Below, piece by piece: positions 25,410 to 32,613 of a DNA stretch of 64,000 nt (positions within the stretch are counted from its first letter, which is position 1; the number at the start of each line of letters is the position of its first letter). The stretch comes from Variovorax sp. HW608 (lineage in GTDB: Bacteria; Pseudomonadota; Gammaproteobacteria; Burkholderiales; Burkholderiaceae_C), in contig NZ_LT607803.1 in the NCBI RefSeq assembly GCF_900090195.1, forward strand, positions 7,590,229 through 7,654,228, read 5' to 3'. The position numbers were made by a program, and so were the translations under genes. The notes beneath the pieces were generated by a model. It was not told the origin of the DNA. It did not search any database and worked only from the letters and a program-made list of their open reading frames with translations.

Positions 25410-28400
25410 ATGAAGAACAAACCGACTGCCGCCGACACCCACGGGCAAGGCGAGCCCGCGTTCCGCCTCACCGCCGTGCTGTGCGCGCTGCTGGTCGCCT
25501 CGTTCGCGCCCATGGCTGGCGCCGGCGTGACCGACCTGTCGAACCAGCCCCTGGCCACGCTGCCCACCGTGAAGGCCAAGCCCAACCTGTTGTTCGTGAT
25601 GGATACCTCCGGCTCGATGAACTGGAGCTATATGCCAGACAATCTGGGCGCATCCCGGTCAGTGACGGACGAGCCCTACACCAACTGGTACGGCTATTGG
25701 TCGCCGCAGTGCAACGGCGTGGCCTACGACCCGACCTCGGTCTACAACCCGCCGCTCAAGGCGGACGGCACGTCCTATCCCAATGCGAGCTTCACTGCAG
25801 CCTGGACCGATGGCTACACCGGCGGCACCAGCACGACCCCCCTGGACAACAGTTACTACTACAGCTACAGCGGCAGTCAGCCGAAGATGGGGTGGACCTA
25901 TACCAGCAGCGGGGTCGTCAGCAACACCTTCTACAAGGAGTGCAGCAGCGCCATCGGCAGTACACCCGGCAGCAGCGTGTTCACCAAGGTCACGATGACC
26001 AGCAGCTCGGCCGACGCGCAGAACTACGCCAACTGGTATTCGTATTACCGCAAGCGCTATCTGCTGATGCGTACCGCCATGGGTCGCGCGATCAATACGC
26101 TCGACTCGAACTATCGCGTCGGCTTCAGCACCATCTACGACACGACTGCCCAGGACGGCGTGACCAACTTCGTGGACGTCGCGGATTTCGACGCGACCCA
26201 GAAGGCCAAGTTCTACACCAGCCTGTACGCTGTCCCGCCGACCAATGGCACCCCCTTGCCGACGGCACTCGCGCAGGCCGGCCGCTACTTCGCCCACAAG
26301 ATCACGGGCCAGTCCAGCGACCCGATGCAGTACGCCTGCCAGCGCAACTACACGCTGATGTCGACCGATGGCTACTGGAACTCGAACAACAGCGTGCAGC
26401 TCGACGGCAAGACCGCGATCGGCCAGCAGGATGGCACGGAAGTTCGTCCGATGAAGGACGACGCCGCCAGCATCGTGACGAAGGTCACCACCTACACGGC
26501 TCCGGCAACGCAGAACGTCACCGCCAACTATTCGAGTGCAGAGACCTTTACGCGAACCGCGACCACGATTTCATCGACGAATAGCGGCAACAAGAAGAAT
26601 CCCAAGTACAACATCACGACGCAGACCCAGGTCTATACGGAGAGTACGCGAACCCGAGCCGACGTGACACCGCAATCAGGTACGGCGTCTTACACGGTCA
26701 CCGTGGTGTCGACCAACGGCGTGGACGGCAGCCCCGTCACGAGCGCCGTCAGCTATTCCTCCTGGGTCAACTCGGGCGCCGCGACATCCACCGTCGTGCA
26801 GGGCGCCGACAGCGGCGCACCTCCGTCAGGCAGCAGCAGCAGTTGGGTGAACAGCGGCAGCGCCGTGGTCACGACACAGACCACGCCCGGCAACAATGTC
26901 ACGACCTATTCGAGCGCCGTGGCAAACGGCTGGGGAGCCTGGGTCGCGGGAACCACCGGCACCTCGTCACCTGTCGTGGGCAGCTACGACAACGGCACCA
27001 CTGTCTCGACGGCATCGACTTCGGGCGGCTCGCCGAACACGCTGGCCGATGTCGCCGAGTACTACTACAAGACGGATCTTCGCAGCAGCTCGCTCGGCAA
27101 CTGCACGTCGAGCAGTTCGGGCAGCAGCCAGGACGTCTGCGCCGACATCGTGCGTCCCATCGACACGGACAGCGCGACGTGGCAGCACATGAACACCTTC
27201 ACCATCGGCCTTGGCGCCAGCGGCACGCTGCCCTATGACAAGAACTACCTGACGCAAACATCGGGCTCCTATGCGGACCTGAAAAGCGGCGCCATCAACT
27301 GGCCCACGCCCAACCCCAGTGGCGACGCCACGAACATCGACGACCTGTGGCATGCCGCGGTCAACGGACGCGGCCAGTACTACTCGGCGCTCAACGCCGC
27401 CCTGCTCAGCGAGGCCATCAACGGCGTCGTCACGACCGTCCAGAAAACCAATGGCTCGGCGGCGGCGGCATCGACCAGTTCCCTGCAACTGGTGGCGGGA
27501 ACCAACAACCAGGTCTACCAGGCCAGCTACACCACGGGGTCGTGGACCGGAGACCTGCTGGCCTTCGCGCTCAACGGTGCGGACGCCTCGGTGGCCTCCA
27601 CGCCGACATGGTCGGCGCAGGCCCTGCTCGACACCACATCGGTCGGCTCGCGCAAGATCTACTTCAACAGCTCGGGAACGCTGCAGGCGTTCTCATACAG
27701 CAACCTGAGCACGGCGCAAAAGGCGTACTTCGACAACCTCTGCTCCCAATCCGTCGTGGCTTCCCAGTGCGCCGGGCTGTCGGCCAGCGACAAGACGCTG
27801 GCCAACACCGGCTCCAACCTGGTCGGCTACCTCGGCGGCGTTCGGACCTACGAATCGGCCAGCGGCTCGGTCGCCGCGCTCTACCGCCAGCGCGACCACG
27901 TGCTGGGCGACATCATCAACGGCGCGCCGGTCTACGTGGGCAAGCCGCCGTTCAGCTACGCCGATGCCGGCTACGCGACCTTCCTGTCGAACCAGTCTTC
28001 ACGCAAACCCGTCGTCTACGTCGCCGCGAACGACGGCATGCTGCACGCCTTCTCCGCCGACACGAGCGATGGCGGCAAGGAACTCTGGGCCTTCATCCCG
28101 AGTGCCGTGATGCCGAATCTCTACAAGCTGGCGGATACGAGCTATGCGTCGAAGCACCAGTACTTCGTCGACGGCGCGCCGGTCATGGCCGACATCCAGG
28201 TCGGGAACACCTGGAAGACGATCCTGGTCGGCGGCCTCAACGAAGGCGGCCAGGGCTACTACGCGCTCGACATCACGGATCCCGCGAACCCCAAGGTGTT
28301 GTGGGAGTTCACGGACACCAATCTGGGCCTCAGCTACGGCAATCCGGTCGTCACCAAGCGTGCCGACGGCACCTGGGTCGTGGCCTTCGCCTCCGGCTAC

Positions 28401-29297
28401 AACAACACGAGCGGCGACGGCATGGGACACCTGTATCTGCTGAACGCCAACACCGGCGCCAAGCTGCTCGACATTTCCACCGGCACCGGCAGCAGCGCCA
28501 GCCCGAGCGGTCTGGCAAAGATCAATGTCTGGGTCGACGATCCGTCCAACAACACTGCCAAGCGCTTCTATGGCGGCGACCTGCAGGGCAACCTGTGGCG
28601 CTTCGACACCGACAACCTCGTGCAGCCCCACCAGGCCGCGATGCAGCTCGCGAAGTTCCAGATCAATTCGACCACGCCACAACCCACCACGACCAAACCC
28701 GAGACGGTAGAGGTCAAGGGCGTGCCGGTGATCGTGGTGGCAACGGGTCGCTACCTCGGGGTGTCCGACATCACCGACAAGACGCAGGAAAGCATCTATG
28801 CCGTCAAGGACCCGCTGACCTCGACCGGATGGGGCGATGTGCGGGCCAACACCAGCTTCGTCCAGCAGACCTTCACCGTGAGCGGAACCACAGTCTCGGT
28901 GACCACCAACACGGTGGACTGGACGAGCAAGGCGGGTTGGTGGGTCGACTTCCCGAATTCGGGCGAACGGGTGGCCACGAACCTGGGCCTGCAGTTCAAC
29001 ACCCTGGCGATCGTCACCGCGATTCCCAATGGCGACGCCTGCGCATCCGGCGGCTCGAGCTGGCGCTACTACCTCAACGTGGCCAACGGCGGCCCGGTGA
29101 CCAACAATCCTGCCGGCATGCTCTGGAGCAGCAACTCCCTGGTCGTCGGCATGAGCTGGGTCAAGGACAGCAACGGCAACGTGCGGATCCTCTACCAGAA
29201 CAGCAATGGCGGGCTCACGCCGGAAATCCCGCCGACCGTGCCGTCGGCCGGCTCGGGAAGCGCGCACAGGACATCCTGGCGCGAACTCGCGAACTAG
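25410..29297 (+). CDS. pilY1: Type IV pilus tip adhesin/assembly factor PilY1
   Basis: A 1,295-residue secreted protein. Residues 1-38 form a signal peptide. A von Willebrand A-like domain follows with the MIDAS motif DTSGS (residues 65-69) in LLFVMDTSGSMNWS. The middle is Ser/Thr-rich, with repeated SSWVNSG stretches near residues 449-475. From about residue 826 the conserved PilY1 beta-propeller begins (VLGDIINGAPVYVGKPPF), with YVAANDGMLHAFSA and GGLNEGGQGYYALDITDP. PilY1 caps the pilus, controls retraction and in Pseudomonas signals surface contact. ATG 25410 lies behind AGAGGA; it is the last canonical gene of the operon. Confidence 0.94.
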   Translation: MKNKPTAADTHGQGEPAFRLTAVLCALLVASFAPMAGAGVTDLSNQPLATLPTVKAKPNLLFVMDTSGSMNWSYMPDNLGASRSVTDEPYTNWYGYWSPQCNGVAYDPTSVYNPPLKADGTSYPNASFTAAWTDGYTGGTSTTPLDNSYYYSYSGSQPKMGWTYTSSGVVSNTFYKECSSAIGSTPGSSVFTKVTMTSSSADAQNYANWYSYYRKRYLLMRTAMGRAINTLDSNYRVGFSTIYDTTAQDGVTNFVDVADFDATQKAKFYTSLYAVPPTNGTPLPTALAQAGRYFAHKITGQSSDPMQYACQRNYTLMSTDGYWNSNNSVQLDGKTAIGQQDGTEVRPMKDDAASIVTKVTTYTAPATQNVTANYSSAETFTRTATTISSTNSGNKKNPKYNITTQTQVYTESTRTRADVTPQSGTASYTVTVVSTNGVDGSPVTSAVSYSSWVNSGAATSTVVQGADSGAPPSGSSSSWVNSGSAVVTTQTTPGNNVTTYSSAVANGWGAWVAGTTGTSSPVVGSYDNGTTVSTASTSGGSPNTLADVAEYYYKTDLRSSSLGNCTSSSSGSSQDVCADIVRPIDTDSATWQHMNTFTIGLGASGTLPYDKNYLTQTSGSYADLKSGAINWPTPNPSGDATNIDDLWHAAVNGRGQYYSALNAALLSEAINGVVTTVQKTNGSAAAASTSSLQLVAGTNNQVYQASYTTGSWTGDLLAFALNGADASVASTPTWSAQALLDTTSVGSRKIYFNSSGTLQAFSYSNLSTAQKAYFDNLCSQSVVASQCAGLSASDKTLANTGSNLVGYLGGVRTYESASGSVAALYRQRDHVLGDIINGAPVYVGKPPFSYADAGYATFLSNQSSRKPVVYVAANDGMLHAFSADTSDGGKELWAFIPSAVMPNLYKLADTSYASKHQYFVDGAPVMADIQVGNTWKTILVGGLNEGGQGYYALDITDPANPKVLWEFTDTNLGLSYGNPVVTKRADGTWVVAFASGYNNTSGDGMGHLYLLNANTGAKLLDISTGTGSSASPSGLAKINVWVDDPSNNTAKRFYGGDLQGNLWRFDTDNLVQPHQAAMQLAKFQINSTTPQPTTTKPETVEVKGVPVIVVATGRYLGVSDITDKTQESIYAVKDPLTSTGWGDVRANTSFVQQTFTVSGTTVSVTTNTVDWTSKAGWWVDFPNSGERVATNLGLQFNTLAIVTAIPNGDACASGGSSWRYYLNVANGGPVTNNPAGMLWSSNSLVVGMSWVKDSNGNVRILYQNSNGGLTPEIPPTVPSAGSGSAHRTSWRELAN

Positions 29298-29313
29298 CTA
29301 GCTGGCCGCAGCG

Positions 29314-30060
29314 ATGGTGGCCAGGGTCGGGCGCGCGGGTACGCTTTGCGGCGACTCTGTGCGGGCGCGCCCCGGGCTCCTGCGAAACCCGCTTTTCATT
29401 TGCGCCGCATTGTCGGTGGCGCTTCACGCGATGGTGCTCACCCTGCGGGCAACGCCGGACACAAGGCCCCATCGCGGGACCCCTGTCGCCCAGGGGTCGG
29501 GCAGCGTGCAGGTTCGGCTCCTGCAACCCGATCACGTGCCCAGGCCGACCGCCACGGCGGCCGGTGCGCCCGCGCCACAAGACCGCGAATCGGCGCCTGA
29601 CGCGACACGCTCGACCGGGAAACAGGCTTTGTCCGGATCGGCTTCGCGTTCGACGCCAAAGGCCCCTGCCGGGCCTGGCGAGCTCGGTACGGGTTCGACC
29701 GACGCAGCCGCGAATCCGCCCGCCGTTCCGCAAACCCCGACGTCGGGCGACGATGACTACGTCCCGCGCCCCCTCCTGTCGGTTCCTCCGGTCGCGCTCG
29801 CTCCGGTCATCATCGGCGAACCTGCCGGCGAAGCACCAACAGGACGCCTCGCTGGGGTTGTTTCGCTCTTTATCGACGACCAGGGCCAGGTGCGGCGCGT
29901 CGTCGCCGAACCGCCCTACCTGCCTCCAGCATTCGAGCAGGCGGCGCGAGACGCATTCATGGCCACGCGGTTCTCGCCGGGCCAGTTGGACGGCCAAACG
30001 GTGAAGGCGCGGGTGCGGGTGGAGGTGGTGTTTGACGACACGCCGTTAGTGGGGCGATGA
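29314..30060 (+). CDS. TonB-like energy transducer protein
   Basis: A 248-residue protein with one N-terminal membrane helix (NPLFICAALSVALHAMVLTL), a Pro/Ala/Ser-rich periplasmic linker (residues about 50-150) and a C-terminal domain from about residue 170 (GRLAGVVSLFIDDQGQVRRV) that resembles the TonB C-terminal fold, including the closing VKARVRVEVVF strand. It starts 16 bp after pilY1 and probably belongs to the operon. No exbB or exbD is nearby. A role in pilus function is unproven; it may be a TonB-like envelope linker. Confidence 0.7.
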   Translation: MVARVGRAGTLCGDSVRARPGLLRNPLFICAALSVALHAMVLTLRATPDTRPHRGTPVAQGSGSVQVRLLQPDHVPRPTATAAGAPAPQDRESAPDATRSTGKQALSGSASRSTPKAPAGPGELGTGSTDAAANPPAVPQTPTSGDDDYVPRPLLSVPPVALAPVIIGEPAGEAPTGRLAGVVSLFIDDQGQVRRVVAEPPYLPPAFEQAARDAFMATRFSPGQLDGQTVKARVRVEVVFDDTPLVGR

Positions 30061-30084
30061 GGACATCGCGCATCGGATGCTGGC

Positions 30085-30345
30085 TATACTGCCCTGTCAC
30101 ATCTTGAAGATGTGATCGGGATTGGTCTCCCGCATGCATCCCTGCGACGAAAGCCGCAGTCTCTCCCGCAGAGCATCTGCGGCTTTTTCGCTCGTGCCAC
30201 CATTTTTTTGGCGGCTCGAACGGGGAGCCGCAAGGCTCGCCGGTTCTCGCAAGGGGTGCCCGGTAGACCAACCTGTTCGAGTCGCCGCCTCCGATTGGTC
30301 TCGGCAGCGGCGGTTTTTGCAAACCGCACCCTTTGGAGGCCTTTG
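30085..30345 (+). ncRNA. Highly structured leader or small RNA upstream of a small gene
   Basis: A -10-like TATACT (30085-30090) precedes a run of hairpins: TCACATCTTGAAGATGTGA (30096-30114), CGGGA-TTGGTC-TCCCG (30117-30132), a terminator (30151-30188), GCGGCTC-...-GAGCCGC (30211-30231), an outer CGCCGC/GCGGCG stem around CCGA-TTGGTC-TCGG, and GCGGTTT-TTGC-AAACCGC. The last stem shares bases with the previous one, so they are mutually exclusive. Two hairpins have the same loop, TTGGTC. The array ends at TTGGAGG, the ribosome binding site of the next gene. A regulatory RNA is inferred; the class is not identified. Confidence 0.5.
30151..30188 (+). terminator. Rho-independent terminator or attenuator
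   Basis: AAGCCGCAG pairs with CTGCGGCTT across a 17-nt loop and is followed by TTT. It can end the pil operon or a short RNA of about 90 nt starting near 30097, or act as an attenuator in front of the gene at 30346. Confidence 0.65.
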
Positions 30346-30636
30346 ATGGCTAAATCCCCTCGCACGCCCGCGCAATCGCTGCGCAAGGTGGCGTCATCCG
30401 CCCTGCAGATCACCGACGAGTTCTGCCACCTCAAGGAAGTGCATCGCGCCTACGCCTGCCTCGAAGGCCTGCTTTCGCCGGTCCATCGAGCGATGCACTA
30501 CGAGGAGTTCAGCTTCGAGCCCGGCGACCTGCGCGCGCTGGTGACCGTGATCAATTTGGAATTGCAGCGGCGCACCGAGCCGGTCGAGGAGGCGATCCGG
30601 TCGTTGGAAAAGGCGCTCAAGGCCAAGGGGCGATGA
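30346..30636 (+). CDS. Small conserved-looking protein of unknown function
   Basis: A 96-residue cytoplasmic protein, MAKSPRTPAQSLRKVASSAL and following, predicted helical and of mixed charge, with no Cys clusters or membrane segment. The start has a strong ribosome binding site (TTGGAGGCC). It vaguely recalls the short XAC0095/DUF6124-type proteins of Xanthomonas and Pseudomonas, which also sit behind conserved folded leaders, but I cannot confirm a family. The gene is isolated, between the pil operon and pilA. Confidence 0.6.
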   Translation: MAKSPRTPAQSLRKVASSALQITDEFCHLKEVHRAYACLEGLLSPVHRAMHYEEFSFEPGDLRALVTVINLELQRRTEPVEEAIRSLEKALKAKGR

Positions 30637-31014
30637 GGATGCACACGGCCCGCGCCTTCGGGCAAGCCGTCGTCCGCCCGCTATTACGCTTCGCTGCGTT
30701 CGCTGTGATCGACTTGCGGGAGGACTTGCACCTTAGATTTAAAGAGGGCGCCCATGCTGTGCGCATATCGGGATAGGGGCCGGTCACTGAAGCCCGGCCC
30801 CCTCCCACAGCCCATGAGCTTCGCAATGATTGGCTTGCTGGCTACGTTCGGTGCCGCCGCATATGCGCTTCTTGTTCCTCGACTCGCGGTTTACGCCCCA
30901 CGCTTCCTCCCCATGATGCTCGGCCACCTCACGCAGTTGCGCTTCGTCCTTGCTGTGGTCAGCTTGGCCGGGGACTTTCACCCAGAAGTCTGCGCCATGT
31001 TGGGCGCACCAAAC
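30637..31014. other. Intergenic DNA without a supported gene
   Basis: About 380 bp between the small gene and the pilA terminator. GC is lower than in the neighbours. Short open frames occur on both strands, but none has a good start, ribosome binding site or recognisable protein, and the longest runs through the pilA terminator. It may be degenerate DNA. Confidence 0.5.
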
Positions 31015-31035
31015 AAAAAGCCGCCCGAAGGCGGC
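31015..31035 (-). terminator. pilA terminator
   Basis: On the minus strand GCCGCC-TTCG-GGCGGC is followed by TTTTTG. It lies 26 bp after the pilA stop, with a stable UUCG tetraloop. Confidence 0.85.
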
Positions 31036-31060
31036 CTTGGTCTGCACAGAAGTGGATGCC

Positions 31061-31564
31061 TTAGGTACGGCAGGTCGCTGGCAGATATTTTTGGCTCACC
31101 GTACCGGTGCACTTCCAGGCCTTGATGACTTGATTGGTCGGCTGAGTGAAATCGGCGTTCGCGGCTGGAGTTGCGAACGCGGTGTCCGTATACGGCGTCA
31201 GCGTTACAACCAGGCCATCCGGGTCGGCAGCCTTGATGTTTTGAACCGTAACAGAAATGACGCCCTTCGCGTCCGTCGTAATGGACTTAACGTAGCGGGA
31301 AACGTCCGTCTTGGTTCCGTCATTTTCACAACCGAAGTCGTTTCCGACTGGTGCGGTCGTCAGGCCGGTTTGCGCGGCTTCGGTGACGGCGTTCTTGCAA
31401 GTGTCGGCCGCAATAACGACTTCCGACATCTTGGCGCGGACCGTGTAGTCCTGATAAGCAGGCAGAGCGACAGCAGCCAAAATACCAATGATCGCCACAA
31501 CGATCATCAATTCAATGAGGGTGAAGCCGGCTTGTGCGCGGCGAGCAAAGGAACGACGGTTCAT
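31061..31564 (-). CDS. pilA: Major type IV pilin PilA
   Basis: A 167-residue class IVa pilin. The leader [13 protein letters not shown] is cleaved by PilD before Phe14; the mature protein starts [20 protein letters not shown] with Glu at +5. Four Cys (DTCKN, FGCEND, WKCTG, ATCRT) can form two disulfides, the last enclosing the D-region loop. The start follows CCTGGAGTAG. It is transcribed alone, with its own terminator and probable RpoN promoter. The minor pilins it assembles with are encoded about 2 kb away on the opposite strand. Confidence 0.93.
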   Translation of the reverse strand: MNRRSFARRAQAGFTLIELMIVVAIIGILAAVALPAYQDYTVRAKMSEVVIAADTCKNAVTEAAQTGLTTAPVGNDFGCENDGTKTDVSRYVKSITTDAKGVISVTVQNIKAADPDGLVVTLTPYTDTAFATPAANADFTQPTNQVIKAWKCTGTVSQKYLPATCRT

Positions 31565-31624
31565 TTCACTACTCCAGGTTGGTTTCAAGGGGCCCGAGGC
31601 GAGCCCCCGGTGCGGTCAGGTAAC

Positions 31625-31640
31625 CGCAGCATCCATGCCA
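31625..31640 (-). promoter_or_regulatory. Candidate RpoN (sigma-54) promoter of pilA
   Basis: On the minus strand TGGCATGGATGCTGCG has GG and GC separated by exactly 10 bp, as in the -24/-12 consensus TGGCAC-N5-TTGC. It lies about 60 bp upstream of the pilA ATG. pilA is RpoN- and PilR-dependent in Pseudomonas. The last half deviates from the consensus. Confidence 0.45.
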
Positions 31641-31735
31641 TGCCAACCACCGCCGTTCAAAACCCGCCTGGGCAGGGATTTGCTCACATTTCGGTTACAA
31701 CGTGTGACAAACCTTGTTGCACGGACCGAACAAGG

Positions 31736-31753
31736 GGTGACATTTTTGTCACC
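31736..31753. promoter_or_regulatory. 18-bp palindrome in the upstream region of pilA
   Basis: GGTGACA-TTTT-TGTCACC is a perfect inverted repeat between the phosphodiesterase stop and pilA. It is about 130 bp upstream of the predicted pilA start site, where an RpoN activator would bind. The GTGA/TCAC half-sites are spaced by 8, not the 6 expected for CRP/Vfr. It lacks a T-run, so it is unlikely to be a terminator. Confidence 0.4.
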
Positions 31754-31768
31754 TCCTGCCAAAGCTCG

Positions 31769-32575
31769 TCAAAGTTCGAACACGCCGGAGGCCTGCAGCC
31801 ACCGGATGTCCCACCCCTTCTTGCCGTCCGGGCTCGATCCATTGGTCAGGTCGTCGATCTGGCTCATGATCTCTTCGGTTTCCGCGGGCTTGGTGTGGGT
31901 GATGTAGATCGGGAAGTCCTTGCCCGGCGCGATCTGCGCCAGTTCGTCGGCCAGGGTGGATGGCGACAGGTGCAGGCTGCGCCGCGCCAGCGCCTTTTCC
32001 CGGTTGCTGAAGGCGGTCTCGATCACCAGCATGCCGACCTCGAGCTGGTTCACGCGGTCCCAGAAGGGCGCGTTGCGCTCCGTATCGCCACTGAAGATCC
32101 AGTAGGGGCCGCCCTTCGCGGGGCATACCGCGTACCCGCAGGCCGGCACGGTGTGGACCGCCGGCAGCACTTCGATGTGCTTGAGCGTGCTGGTGCCGAG
32201 CTGCAGCTGCTGCCCGATCACCAGGTCATGGAAGCTCACGAACGGCGCCTCGCGGCTCGGGATGCTCGCGAAATCGGGCCAGATGACGTTGTTGAAGATG
32301 TGGGCCCGCAGCGCCTCGATGGTGGCGCGCAGCGCATGCACGCGCAGCGGCCGCGTGCGGCGGCTGACGATGGCGTCGAGCATCAGCGGCAGCGCCGCCA
32401 CGTGGTCGAGATGCGAATGCGTGAGCAGCACATCGTCGATGCCGGCCATCTCGTCCAGGGTCAGGTCGCCCACGCCGGTGCCGGCGTCGACCAGCAGGTC
32501 GCTGTCGACCAGGAAGGAAGTCGTGCGGCAGTCCTTGGCGATGGCGCCGGAGCACCCCAGTACACGCACCTGCAT
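31769..32575 (-). CDS. Class II cyclic-nucleotide phosphodiesterase-like metallo-beta-lactamase fold protein
   Basis: A 268-residue hydrolase. The metal motif is HSHLDH (His53, His55, Asp57, His58) in LTHSHLDHVAALPLML, which fits the class II cAMP phosphodiesterase signature H-X-H-L-D-H. A later conserved piece, HIFNNVIWPDF, also matches that family, as do SGDTERNAPFW and THTKP. It should hydrolyse cAMP or cGMP. The gene is 38 bp downstream of an adenylate cyclase gene, so making and breaking the messenger appear to be co-expressed. It has no signal peptide. Confidence 0.82.
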   Translation of the reverse strand: MQVRVLGCSGAIAKDCRTTSFLVDSDLLVDAGTGVGDLTLDEMAGIDDVLLTHSHLDHVAALPLMLDAIVSRRTRPLRVHALRATIEALRAHIFNNVIWPDFASIPSREAPFVSFHDLVIGQQLQLGTSTLKHIEVLPAVHTVPACGYAVCPAKGGPYWIFSGDTERNAPFWDRVNQLEVGMLVIETAFSNREKALARRSLHLSPSTLADELAQIAPGKDFPIYITHTKPAETEEIMSQIDDLTNGSSPDGKKGWDIRWLQASGVFEL

Positions 32576-32613
32576 TTCACTAGACCTTGATTGATCTTTG
32601 AGCCCGTCGGCTG

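Noticed and set aside
30250..30290. tRNA-like T-arm CTGTTCGAGTC in the leader
   Set aside because: The flanks do not pair and no acceptor, D or anticodon arms are visible.
30754..31125. 123-codon plus-strand frame between the small gene and pilA
   Set aside because: It runs through the pilA terminator and into pilA antisense; no ribosome binding site and no family.
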